Positions 24,664 through 32,441 of a stretch of DNA of 64,000 bases are shown here, piece after piece. The notes under the pieces were generated by a model that saw only the letters and a program-made list of their open reading frames with translations, was not told the origin of the DNA and searched no databases. The position numbers and the translations under genes were made by a program. The stretch is from assembly GCF_030409835.1 (NCBI RefSeq), contig NZ_JAUFQO010000016.1, forward strand, positions 124,001 to 188,000, written 5' to 3'. The number at the start of each line of letters is the position of its first letter. The stretch's first letter is position 1. The DNA is from Lutimonas halocynthiae (GTDB taxonomy: Bacteria > Bacteroidota > Bacteroidia > Flavobacteriales > Flavobacteriaceae).

Positions 24664-24848
24664 GTTTTATCTATTTGTTTATCGACAATCAATTAATGAG
24701 AGTTTAAATTCTTAATTTATTATTAATGTTTTTTCTGTGTCATAAAACTTTAAAAACCAAATGCGAGGATAATTAACATCGGTTTAAAATGCGCTGGCTT
24801 GGTTTCATGCCAAATTTAGTAAAAGTCTGTAAACATTAATGATATTTA

Positions 24849-25040
24849 TCATGTTTTCATGAGTAAAAAATATCGAAGTAATTGTGAAAAAACACCTTGA
24901 TTCAACTTCCTGACGTATGAATGAGGGGCAGCTAATACGCTTTTCAAATCCACTGTTGTAATTTTATTCTTGTAAACGGCATCCGCCAAGATTTTTAACA
25001 ACTTGTCAATCTTTGTTAAATTATGTTTGTAGTTGTGCAC
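24849..25040 (-). CDS. Short hypothetical ORF, possibly a gene fragment
   Basis: A 63-codon frame (MHNYKHNLTKIDKLLKILAD, then AVYKNKITTVDLKSVLAAPH) with helical character but no recognised family. Just upstream on the same strand a second frame without a start reads FTEQEISNDEVFTSKFDIPK and stops, so this may be the remains of a larger gene. It sits in an otherwise gene-poor 600-base gap. Confidence 0.25.
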   Translation of the reverse strand: MHNYKHNLTKIDKLLKILADAVYKNKITTVDLKSVLAAPHSYVRKLNQGVFSQLLRYFLLMKT

Positions 25041-25196
25041 TGCTTCTCTAACTACCTGCTCATTTCGTCAGAAAAGTAATTTCTTTTTGGAATATCGAAT
25101 TTCGAAGTAAAGACTTCATCATTTGATATTTCTTGTTCGGTGAATCTTACAAATAACCATTTAATTGATACAAATCAATTTAAGATGGATAAGTAC

Positions 25197-25250
25197 AAAA
25201 AAAAGCTGCTCAGTTAAATATTGAATATTTAACTTAACAGGCAGCTTTTT
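25197..25250 (-). terminator. Intrinsic terminator of the oxidoreductase operon
   Basis: GCAGCTTTT (25241-25249) and AAAAGCTGC (25201-25209) pair perfectly. The arm is extended by a TTAAATATT/AATATTTAA inner stem, and T-runs follow on the minus strand. It lies 28 bases past the stop at 25278. Confidence 0.8.
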
Positions 25251-25277
25251 GAATATTTATCTATTCAGTGCGATATG

Positions 25278-26870
25278 CTAGTAGTTAGTACTCCCCAGCA
25301 AAACGGCATCAAAATCAATACCATCAATAGGCTTGATCGTTTCTGTTTCACGATCCCAATCGATACGTCTACCTAGTTTCCAAGAGAGCCCTGTCATATG
25401 CGCTGTAATCGCTTCTTCAAAGCCTTCTTTGATACCACAACTTAATTCGGTACCATTTCGAATTCCACTAAGCCACTCTCGTAAATGCAAAAAGGTAGAA
25501 TCTACCCGAGCACCATCAATATAGGTCCACATCAAACCCTTATCAGCAAAATACTGCGAAGTGGCAGATGAAATTGCATCTGGCACACTGGCTCCTGGAT
25601 CGTATTGATAAATTGGTACCGATGGTTTCATAGTATGCGCCTCGAGCATCTTAGCATATTTGGTTGAACCTCCGTCGGGCCAAATGGTTAAACGATTGCC
25701 CAGTTCCATGGTTGCATCATGACCCATTAAAATTGTGGGCCTGCTAAAGCTATTGCCTAAGGTGGCGCTATAAATAAAGGTCATTCCTTTCTCCTTTCCT
25801 TTACCTTGGCTATTACCAATGCTAAAGTCAGGAAACTCCATATTTGCCTGCAGTACATCAGGTACATTTCGTCCGTCGATATGTGTATAAATACCACCAG
25901 AAGCCGATATTGATTTCGGAATCCCCATATTTAATACACAATTCAAACGATCGTAATCATGGGTTAACAAGTCACCTGATAAACCAGAACCATAGGCCCA
26001 CCATTTACGCCATCTGAAAAAATGATTTTTATTAAACGGTATTTTGGGAGCTGATCCTAAAAATTGTTCCCAATCAATCGTTTGTTCATTGGCTTCTTTA
26101 TCAATATCATAATTCCAGGCTCCATTGTCGTCGTTTCTATTCGTATTGGTCTGCACCATAGAAATATGACCTAAAGTATTTTTCGTAACCACATCTTTTG
26201 CAGTTTGAAAACTCAATGTCTGTCGGTGTTGGTGCCCCACCATCAAACGCGCTTTTGATTTTTGAGCAGCTTCGCGTAAGTGATAAGTCTCCTCAATGGT
26301 GTGGGTCATAGGTTTCTCTATATATACATGTACATTGTTTTCTAAAGCGTCTATGGCCATAGGTGCATGCCAGTGGTCCGGGGTGGCAATAATGATAGCT
26401 TCTACGTCACCGCTGCGTATCATTTCCTGATAGGTTCTGAAGCGTTTTACCGCTTGTTCTTCAGAAGAAAAAGAATCGATCACTTCTTGTGCCCGAACAT
26501 CAAATACATCACAGACAGCAACCAGATTTACATTTAATTTTTCTTGACTATTAAAATCCGCTAAAGCTGAGTGATTAGGGTTTTCCTCTGCAGCTTTTGC
26601 CATATTATCTAACCAATCTCTAGTGGCAAATCCGAGAGAACGACACAATTGCTCTCCACGAATACCAAAGCCGATAATACCGACTCTGACAGGTGCACCA
26701 CCTATTGGCGGCAGCACTTTGGATAAGGAAGCTTCTATATTTAATTGTTCTAATAATTTACTACGCTCTTTACTGCTTTGCACACTACTCGCGGCACCAG
26801 CCCACCAGATAGCTCCAGCAATGGGTAAACCGCCTAAACCTTTAATGATGTCTCTTCTTGTCCATTTCAT
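25278..26870 (-). CDS. Gfo/Idh/MocA-family oxidoreductase with Tat signal
   Basis: This 530-residue protein opens with a twin-arginine-type signal (MKWTRRDIIKGLGGLPIAGA), so it is probably exported folded with its cofactor. The Rossmann domain begins VRVGIIGFGIRGEQLCRSLG. EAIIIATPDHWHAPMAIDAL and VHVYIEKPMTHTIEETYHL carry the substrate-lysine motif EKP. The C-terminal alpha/beta domain follows (NRNDDNGAWNYDIDKEANEQ, GLSGDLLTHDYDRLNCVLNM). Such Tat-exported Gfo/Idh/MocA enzymes act on sugars or glycosides in the periplasm; the substrate is not evident. It overlaps the DoxX gene by 4 bases (ATGA), so they are coupled. Confidence 0.9.
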   Translation of the reverse strand: MKWTRRDIIKGLGGLPIAGAIWWAGAASSVQSSKERSKLLEQLNIEASLSKVLPPIGGAPVRVGIIGFGIRGEQLCRSLGFATRDWLDNMAKAAEENPNHSALADFNSQEKLNVNLVAVCDVFDVRAQEVIDSFSSEEQAVKRFRTYQEMIRSGDVEAIIIATPDHWHAPMAIDALENNVHVYIEKPMTHTIEETYHLREAAQKSKARLMVGHQHRQTLSFQTAKDVVTKNTLGHISMVQTNTNRNDDNGAWNYDIDKEANEQTIDWEQFLGSAPKIPFNKNHFFRWRKWWAYGSGLSGDLLTHDYDRLNCVLNMGIPKSISASGGIYTHIDGRNVPDVLQANMEFPDFSIGNSQGKGKEKGMTFIYSATLGNSFSRPTILMGHDATMELGNRLTIWPDGGSTKYAKMLEAHTMKPSVPIYQYDPGASVPDAISSATSQYFADKGLMWTYIDGARVDSTFLHLREWLSGIRNGTELSCGIKEGFEEAITAHMTGLSWKLGRRIDWDRETETIKPIDGIDFDAVLLGSTNY

Positions 26871-27361
26871 AGTGTAGCAGTTTTAAGTGTTTTTTTCTTA
26901 TTACTAAAGAGTCGTGCCAGACCGAAATACTGTGCAGTCGGATATTGAAAGAGCACCAAACAAGCCACTAATTCAATTAAGTTTTTGTTTACAAACCAAT
27001 AGCTACCTTCTACATTAACTTCTGCCAGCCATGGAAATGATGGATGTGCGAGATAATACAAAGCCAGTAAGCCCATTCCGATAAATGCACCTGTTTTTTC
27101 GAAAAACCCTAGTGTAAGCGTTAAACCTACAATTATAAGAGCGGCCATATTCAGGCCATCTACCCAACCCATCATCGATTCGTTTGTTAAGGACATAAAA
27201 ATAGGTTTAAAAGGCCCTTGTGCTGAAGCCAGATAACCATAAGAAGTCCAGTCAGGATTATAAAGTTTAATAATTCCTTCATATAAAAAGTGCCAGCCTA
27301 TAAGAATTCGTAAAAGAACTATGCTGTCTTTGAGTTCCCATGTTTTTTTTGTTATAGTCAT
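26867..27361 (-). CDS. DoxX-family membrane protein
   Basis: This 164-residue protein has four membrane segments. The family's N-terminal pattern is LLRILIGWHFLYEGIIKLYN, and GFFEKTGAFIGMGLLALYYL is the third segment. DoxX proteins are small quinone- or redox-associated membrane proteins. Its start-stop overlap with the Tat-exported oxidoreductase suggests it supplies electron transfer to that enzyme; this is inference from context. Confidence 0.85.
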   Translation of the reverse strand: MTITKKTWELKDSIVLLRILIGWHFLYEGIIKLYNPDWTSYGYLASAQGPFKPIFMSLTNESMMGWVDGLNMAALIIVGLTLTLGFFEKTGAFIGMGLLALYYLAHPSFPWLAEVNVEGSYWFVNKNLIELVACLVLFQYPTAQYFGLARLFSNKKKTLKTATL

Positions 27362-27381
27362 AGAAGTTGTGTTAAAAGCAA

Positions 27382-27389
27382 CAAAGTTA
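27382..27389 (-). promoter_or_regulatory. -7 promoter box of the DoxX operon
   Basis: On the minus strand TAACTTTG fits TAnnTTTG and ends 20 bases before the start codon at 27361. No clear -33 box was found. Confidence 0.4.
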
Positions 27390-27613
27390 AAGCCGTAAAT
27401 AAGGAATATCTATGATTTTAGTCATTTGCTGTCGATCAATTCTCGCTTACGAAGTTAAAAAAAAGGGTAGACATTAATCTGATTATTTTAACCTAAAGTG
27501 ACTGTTGGATAGAGCAAGTTTAACGCTATCATTTCTTGCGAAATCAGGTAGTGAAAAATAAAGAAACAAAACGGTTACAATATGTTTGTCATGGAGGAAA
27601 TCCTAATAATTAT

Positions 27614-27664
27614 ACTTTTTGTTTAACTATTATTGTAATAAGTTAAACAAAAAGTGTATATTTG
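27614..27664 (+). promoter_or_regulatory. Operator-promoter of the photolyase operon (inverted repeat copy 1)
   Basis: ACTTTTTGTTTAACT (27614-27628) and AGTTAAACAAAAAGT (27641-27655) form a perfect 15-bp inverted repeat. A TTG -33-like box lies between the arms at 27633-27635, and the -7 box TATATTTG is at 27657-27664. GTTTAA and TTAAAC start 22 bases apart, exactly as in the second copy at 32346. A regulator bound to both arms would cover the -33 region. A light-responsive MerR/LitR-type regulator is one candidate; none is in the window. Confidence 0.7.
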
Positions 27665-27711
27665 TTCCGTTCAACAGAGAAGCAGAGTTAAATCAGTGTA
27701 AAACAAGCAAA

Positions 27712-27879
27712 ATGATGTTCGGATTATTTAAGAAGAAAACAGAGCAAGAGAAATTACAGGATCAATATGAGAAATTGATGAGAGAAGCGTATTTACTGTC
27801 AAGCACAAACAGAAAAATGAGTGACCAAAAAACATTCGAAGCGAATCAATTAATGGATCAAATTGCAAGGTTGAGTTAA
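27712..27879 (+). CDS. Lacal_2735-family small protein
   Basis: This 55-residue protein begins MMFGLFKKKTEQEKLQDQYE and continues LMREAYLLSSTNRKMSDQKT, the pattern of the flavobacterial Lacal_2735 family. It is a charged helical hairpin with unknown function. The frame is open upstream to 27619, but that extension overlaps the promoter, so I start at the ATG at 27712 (a second ATG follows at 27715). It is the first gene after the operator and promoter. Confidence 0.8.
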   Translation: MMFGLFKKKTEQEKLQDQYEKLMREAYLLSSTNRKMSDQKTFEANQLMDQIARLS

Positions 27880-27894
27880 TTTATACAGAGAGAA

Positions 27895-28296
27895 ATGCAA
27901 GGTGACAAGAAACCAGATAACGTAGTTTTTAATATTGAAACGCAAAGATATGATGCTTCTTTAAAATCTTATGCAACATCTGTTGGAGCACCAGTAATTA
28001 CAACGAATGATACCGTTGACTGGAAGAACAGGAGTATCCGTAAAGTAAACCAGAAAGTTCAAACCAAGTATTTGGAATTAAAGGCCGAATATGAGAAAAT
28101 GATGGCTGAGTTTGAATATAACAACTTAATTTTCAATGCAAAGTTCACTTTTGAACCCCTCATTGGAGATATTTACCATTTATACAAAAGAGAGAACGGT
28201 GAAACATTTCTATCTATCATAGCTCCGAATGAATGCAATTTTAATACGATGGGTAGTTTTTACTTAAATGCTGATCAAATTTGGGAAAAAGTATGA
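27895..28296 (+). CDS. DUF2452-family protein
   Basis: This 133-residue protein matches DUF2452. MQGDKKPDNVVFNIETQRYD, VGAPVITTNDTVDWKNRSIR and FEPLIGDIYHLYKRENGETF are its diagnostic stretches, in order. Function is unknown; members are frequent near photolyase genes in marine bacteria. It lies 15 bases after the Lacal_2735 gene, and its stop overlaps the next start (ATGA). Confidence 0.85.
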   Translation: MQGDKKPDNVVFNIETQRYDASLKSYATSVGAPVITTNDTVDWKNRSIRKVNQKVQTKYLELKAEYEKMMAEFEYNNLIFNAKFTFEPLIGDIYHLYKRENGETFLSIIAPNECNFNTMGSFYLNADQIWEKV

Positions 28297-28583
28297 TGCG
28301 TACCGGAGAATTTACTGAAAGAGAATTAGATCGCATCATTGAAATGGCCTGGGAAGATCGTACGCCTTTTGAATCGATGCTTTTTCAATTTGGCTTGCCT
28401 GAAAAAGAGGTCATTAAAGTGATGAGAGCTTCTCTTAAAGAGAGTAGTTTTAAACGTTGGAGAAAGCGTGTGAATAGTGGTGTTAGTCAAAAGCACTTAA
28501 AGAAAAGAAACCCTGATATGACGCGCTTTAAATGTTCCAGACAAAAAGCCATTTCCGGTAATAAAATAAGTAAAAGATACTAA
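28293..28583 (+). CDS. TIGR03643-family protein
   Basis: This 96-residue protein is recognisable as TIGR03643. FTERELDRIIEMAWEDRTPF, FGLPEKEVIKVMRASLKESS and FKRWRKRVNSGVSQKHLKKR are diagnostic. It is basic and helical and may bind nucleic acid. I use the ATG at 28293, which overlaps the previous stop (ATGA), rather than a TTG at 28281. The family is associated with cryptochrome/photolyase gene clusters; its role is unknown. Confidence 0.85.
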   Translation: MMRTGEFTERELDRIIEMAWEDRTPFESMLFQFGLPEKEVIKVMRASLKESSFKRWRKRVNSGVSQKHLKKRNPDMTRFKCSRQKAISGNKISKRY

Positions 28584-28585
28584 TT

Positions 28586-29713
28586 ATGCTTTTTGAAAAT
28601 GACATGGAAATGTTTCCTACTTCGTATAAAGAAATTCTTCAGCGGATAGATCAAATTGACCCAGTCAAATATAGTAACACCAGAAACTATTTAAATGGTG
28701 CTGTCTCTTATCTGTCACCTTACATTTCAAGAGGAGTGATTAGCACAAAATTTGTTTTTACGCAATTGATTGAAAGAGGTTTTCATGCGGACCGTATAGA
28801 AAAATTTATCCAAGAACTGGCATGGCGTGATTATTGGCAACAAGTTTGGATCCACAAGGGAGATGCCATTAATACGGATCTAAAGAATATACAAAATCCG
28901 GTAACTAACGTTTCTATTTCAAAAGGAATCATAGATGCAAATACTGGAGTGGACGCCATTGATAAAGCAATCTTATCGTTTTATAAGACCGGCTATATGC
29001 ACAACCATATGAGAATGTACGTCGCTTCAATAGCCTGTAATGTTGCTCAGAGTCATTGGAATGTTCCGGCCAAATGGATGTATTATCATCTGCTTGATGC
29101 AGACTGGGCAAGTAATGCCTTGAGTTGGCAATGGGTTGCAGGAGCCAATAGTCAGAAGAAGTATTACGCTAATCAAGAAAATATTAATAAATATTGTTTT
29201 ACGAATCAAAAAGATACATATCTCGATACATCTTACGGTGCTTTCGCTGATATGGACATACCAGATTACCTTTCAGAGACCGTTGACTTGGTTTTGGAGA
29301 CTTCTTTACCTCCTAAACAACATATCGTGATTGATGAAAGTGTACCAACTTGTATCTATAACTTCTATAATTTAGATCCAAACTGGCAGAAAGCCAAAGA
29401 GGTGAATCGAATATTACTGTTAGAACCTTCTCATTTTAAGCAATACCCTGTATCAAAAAACAGCATTGATTTCATGCTGAAACTTGCAGGAAACATAGAT
29501 GCAATTCAAATTTATGTTGGTGAATTTCATGAACTTATAGAAGATTTCAATCTGAAAAAGATGATGTTTAAAGCACACCCTTTAAGCAGTCATTATCAGG
29601 GAGAAGAAGAAAAGAGAGAACTGATGTTTTCTGTTCAAGGTTATTTTCCGTCTTTCTTTAGTTATTGGAAGGAATGTAAAAAAGAATTGCTACCGATTGA
29701 AATAGTTTCTTAA
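28586..29713 (+). CDS. FAD-binding photolyase/cryptochrome-like protein lacking the antenna domain
   Basis: This 375-residue protein starts directly with the helical FAD-binding domain of the photolyase/cryptochrome family. Recognisable parts are YLNGAVSYLSPYISRGVIST, FIQELAWRDYWQQVWIHKGD, NHMRMYVASIACNVAQSHWN and the flavin-pocket region LLDADWASNALSWQWVAGAN. The usual N-terminal Rossmann-like antenna domain is absent. Instead, from about residue 235 there is a different alpha/beta tail (EVNRILLLEPSHFKQYPVSK) resembling a reordered half-domain. A role in light sensing or repair without an antenna cofactor is possible. It is cotranscribed with its neighbours. Confidence 0.85.
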   Translation: MLFENDMEMFPTSYKEILQRIDQIDPVKYSNTRNYLNGAVSYLSPYISRGVISTKFVFTQLIERGFHADRIEKFIQELAWRDYWQQVWIHKGDAINTDLKNIQNPVTNVSISKGIIDANTGVDAIDKAILSFYKTGYMHNHMRMYVASIACNVAQSHWNVPAKWMYYHLLDADWASNALSWQWVAGANSQKKYYANQENINKYCFTNQKDTYLDTSYGAFADMDIPDYLSETVDLVLETSLPPKQHIVIDESVPTCIYNFYNLDPNWQKAKEVNRILLLEPSHFKQYPVSKNSIDFMLKLAGNIDAIQIYVGEFHELIEDFNLKKMMFKAHPLSSHYQGEEEKRELMFSVQGYFPSFFSYWKECKKELLPIEIVS

Positions 29714-29731
29714 GAATTTAAAGAGAAGGAA

Positions 29732-29860
29732 ATGAAAAAACAACACCTTCCTGAAAAAATATGCATCGTGTGTGATCGCCCGTTTAAGTGGCGCAAGAAA
29801 TGGGCTTTAAACTGGGATGAAGTAAAGTATTGTAGTGAACGCTGTAGAAGAAATAAATAA
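29732..29860 (+). CDS. DUF2256 zinc-finger-like small protein
   Basis: A 42-residue protein: [20 protein letters not shown], then [20 protein letters not shown]. It has the four-cysteine pattern CxxC...CxxxC of DUF2256, a family often next to or fused with cryptochromes. Start ATG 29732, stop TAA 29858-29860, four bases before the next gene. The function is unknown, but zinc binding is very likely. Confidence 0.9.
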   Translation: MKKQHLPEKICIVCDRPFKWRKKWALNWDEVKYCSERCRRNK

Positions 29861-29863
29861 GAG

Positions 29864-31351
29864 ATGAAAACGACCCACCTTATCTTTCCGCATCAGTTAT
29901 TTCAGCATCCATCTTGGATAGACCACACTGTACCAATTTATCTGATCGAGGAGTATTTGTTTTTTAAGCAGTATCCGTTTCACAAGCAAAAAATAGCGTT
30001 TCACAGAGCTTCTTTGAAATCTTATGAAAGTTATTTAAAGTCTTTGGGTTTTGAAGTATGTTATGTTGAAGCTACTGAAGATAGATCAGATATCAGGTTG
30101 CTTATTGCCGAGTTGAAACAGAACGGAATTAAAGAAATCAGCTATATAGACCCATCAGACTGTTGGCTCGAGAATAGAATAGAAAAATCTTGCTTTCAAC
30201 AGCAAATCTCCGCTAAAAAATGGGATTCTCCCATGTTCCTTAATTCAAAAGATGATTTGTTGCCTTTTTTCCGCAGCGACAAAAAAAAATATCATCAGAC
30301 GAGTTTTTATAAGGATGAAAGAAAGAAACGCGGTATTTTGATATCAAAAGATGGAAACCCAGAGGGTGGGAAATGGACCTATGACACTGATAATCGTAAA
30401 AAGTATCCGGCAAAGAAAATTCCGCCTCATGTACAGTTTCCGGATGCTGACGCCTATTATGAAGAAGCAATAGTATATGTTCAAACACATTTTTCTCATC
30501 ATTTAGGCGCCCTAACGAACAATCCTCTTTATCCTACTAATCACAGCATAACAGACAAATGGCTGGACCAGTTTTTTGAGAACAGATTTATGGAGTTTGG
30601 CCCGTATGAAGACGCGATACTTGGAGAAAATTCATTGTTACATCATAGCATTTTAACACCCATGCTCAATGTAGGCCTTATAACGCCGCAGGAAATTATT
30701 GATCGGTGTTTGGTCTATGCTGAAAAACACGATATTCCGATTAATTCAACTGAAGGTTTCGTCAGACAAATAATTGGATGGAGGGAATTTATCAGAGGGA
30801 TGTACATGGCTAGAGGAACAGACCAGCGCAACTGTAATTTTTGGCGTTTTAAAAAGAAAATTCCTGCTTCATTTTACACAGGAACCACCGGTATAGCTCC
30901 TATTGATATAACGATAAAAAAGGTACTTGAAACAGGGTATTGTCATCATATTGAACGCTTGATGGTATTGGGTAATTTTATGGTACTATGTGAGTTTGAT
31001 CCCGATGAAGTGTATCGTTGGTTTATGGAGATGTTCATTGATGCATATGATTGGGTGATGGTACCTAACGTATATGGAATGAGCCAATATGCCGATGGCG
31101 GATTAATGGCTTCTAAACCCTACATCAGTGGTAGTAATTATTTAATGAAAATGAGTAATTATAAAAAAGGTGAATGGCAGGCAGTTTGGGATGGATTGTT
31201 TTGGCGATTTATGGACGTACATCGTGACTTTTTCAAACAAAACCCCAGACTTGGGATGTTGGTGAATACTTTTGATAAAATGCCTGACGAGAAACGTCAA
31301 AAGCACCTTGAAAATGGTGAATTATACTTGTCAAAGCTAAGTGAGGGTTAA
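29864..31351 (+). CDS. Cryptochrome/photolyase of the FeS-BCP (PhrB, 6-4 photolyase) group
   Basis: This 495-residue flavoprotein begins MKTTHLIFPHQLFQHPSWID, the signature of the bacterial (6-4)-photolyase-like group. ILTPMLNVGLITPQEIIDRC, FVRQIIGWREFIRGMYMARG and WVMVPNVYGMSQYADGGLMA form the FAD-binding region. Well-studied members bind a [4Fe-4S] cluster through four cysteines. Here the first candidate is kept (MVLCEFDPDEVY). The segment expected to hold the other three reads MSNYKKGEWQAVWDGLFWRF, with no cysteine and a shortened loop, so the cluster is probably absent. It is the last gene of the + strand operon. Confidence 0.9.
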   Translation: MKTTHLIFPHQLFQHPSWIDHTVPIYLIEEYLFFKQYPFHKQKIAFHRASLKSYESYLKSLGFEVCYVEATEDRSDIRLLIAELKQNGIKEISYIDPSDCWLENRIEKSCFQQQISAKKWDSPMFLNSKDDLLPFFRSDKKKYHQTSFYKDERKKRGILISKDGNPEGGKWTYDTDNRKKYPAKKIPPHVQFPDADAYYEEAIVYVQTHFSHHLGALTNNPLYPTNHSITDKWLDQFFENRFMEFGPYEDAILGENSLLHHSILTPMLNVGLITPQEIIDRCLVYAEKHDIPINSTEGFVRQIIGWREFIRGMYMARGTDQRNCNFWRFKKKIPASFYTGTTGIAPIDITIKKVLETGYCHHIERLMVLGNFMVLCEFDPDEVYRWFMEMFIDAYDWVMVPNVYGMSQYADGGLMASKPYISGSNYLMKMSNYKKGEWQAVWDGLFWRFMDVHRDFFKQNPRLGMLVNTFDKMPDEKRQKHLENGELYLSKLSEG

Positions 31352-31373
31352 AGAAAATTAAGACTTTTAAAAA

Positions 31374-31787
31374 TTACATAGCAGTAATGAGCATACTATA
31401 TAGAAATAATATGGTCCACAGAAAAGTTCTGATCCAATTCTTTTTTACTAGTGAATCCAACATTTTTTGATTGGCTTTTCCTTTGGAAATTTGAGCATGA
31501 ATAGGAACAAATTGCGTGAAAGTAGATACCCATATCACAATGATGATAATGATGCTCAAAACTGTATAAAGATTGATTTCCATGATCAGTTGATATATAG
31601 AAATCCCTAATTGGCCAAGCATCAATGGCATCACAATAAAAGTTAGACGAGAAGTATATACTTTATGCCAGTTTATAAGATTTTTAGAATTATAATGGAG
31701 AAAACCGGGATATACAATGCGTTGAACAATCCAAACCAACACAAGTAATCCAAAATCGAATAAAAGACGCAGAATCGCTATGGACAT
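31374..31787 (-). CDS. Four-helix integral membrane protein, unknown function
   Basis: This 137-residue protein consists almost wholly of four membrane segments (LLFDFGLLVLVWIVQRIVYP, LYTVLSIIIIIVIWVSTFTQ, WIRTFLWTILFLYSMLITAM). A basic loop lies between segments 3 and 4 (PIHAQISKGKANQK). It resembles unnamed membrane proteins that accompany flavobacterial photolyase clusters. Its start codon overlaps the stop of the glutathione peroxidase gene by one base, so it is cotranscribed with it. Confidence 0.65.
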   Translation of the reverse strand: MSIAILRLLFDFGLLVLVWIVQRIVYPGFLHYNSKNLINWHKVYTSRLTFIVMPLMLGQLGISIYQLIMEINLYTVLSIIIIIVIWVSTFTQFVPIHAQISKGKANQKMLDSLVKKNWIRTFLWTILFLYSMLITAM

Positions 31788-32311
31788 TACAAATGCTTCG
31801 TTATTTTAGAGCTCAATGGGTTCGTAATTGAAAAATAATAATCAATTAAACGGCCTTTATCATCAACCAAATATTTTTGAAAATTCCATTTAACACTAGA
31901 ACTCTTTTTGTTGTTTAAGCTTTTGGTTGTAAGCCATTTATATAAAGGATGCTGCTTGCTACCTTTAACATCAATTTTTTCAGTGAGTAAAAACTTAACA
32001 CCAAAATTTAACTCACAAAACTTTTGAATCTGCGTAGCATCACCAGGCTCTTGTCTACCAAATTGGTTACATGGTGATCCAATAATTACTAAGCTATCTT
32101 GAAATTGATCACTTAAAGCTTGAAGGTCTTTATATTGTTTTGTAAATCCACATTCGGAAGCAACATTGACAAAGAGTATTTTCTTGCCTTCAAAATCATG
32201 TAAAGAGATTGGTTGTCCATTTAAAGAATTGATAGCAATATCATAAATTGATTGTTTTATTGTATCCTTCGATTTACTGCTTACTAATTTGGCTTTGTCA
32301 ATTGTTTTCAT
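31787..32311 (-). CDS. Glutathione peroxidase
   Basis: This 174-residue thiol peroxidase of the glutathione peroxidase family reduces peroxides. The catalytic cysteine lies in NVASECGFTKQY. GSPCNQFGRQEPGD carries the resolving-cysteine/Gln region, and VKWNFQKYLVDDKGRLID has the active-site Trp-Asn. About 20 residues precede the usual family start (SIYDIAINSLNGQPISL), without a clear signal peptide. It is divergent from the flavoprotein at 32442 and shares the inverted-repeat operator. A stress or light-induced role is plausible. Confidence 0.93.
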   Translation of the reverse strand: MKTIDKAKLVSSKSKDTIKQSIYDIAINSLNGQPISLHDFEGKKILFVNVASECGFTKQYKDLQALSDQFQDSLVIIGSPCNQFGRQEPGDATQIQKFCELNFGVKFLLTEKIDVKGSKQHPLYKWLTTKSLNNKKSSSVKWNFQKYLVDDKGRLIDYYFSITNPLSSKITKHL

Positions 32312-32345
32312 GTCTCTGTTTTTTACTTTAGGTAAAGATATCTAA

Positions 32346-32401
32346 ATTTTGTTTAATTATAAAATTATTTTGTTAAACAAAATCTAAAACACTTAAATTA
32401 G
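32346..32401. promoter_or_regulatory. Divergent promoter with inverted-repeat operator (copy 2)
   Basis: ATTTTGTTTAA (32346-32356) and TTAAACAAAAT (32373-32383) form a perfect 11-bp inverted repeat. The core half-sites GTTTAA and TTAAAC start exactly 22 bases apart, the same distance as at 27614. The -7 box for the + strand gene is probably TAAATTAG at 32394-32401. Read leftward, TATCTTTA provides a -7-like box for the glutathione peroxidase gene. One regulator could control both directions. Confidence 0.65.
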
Positions 32402-32441
32402 CAGAAAAGTAATATAGCTTTGAATTCTTAACATAATCCTT

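Noticed and set aside
25140-25190. TTAATTGA...AATCAATTTAA inverted repeat (25160-25182) as a regulatory site
   Set aside because: The arms are plain AT-rich sequence and the nearest + strand gene is far away, so the match is not informative.
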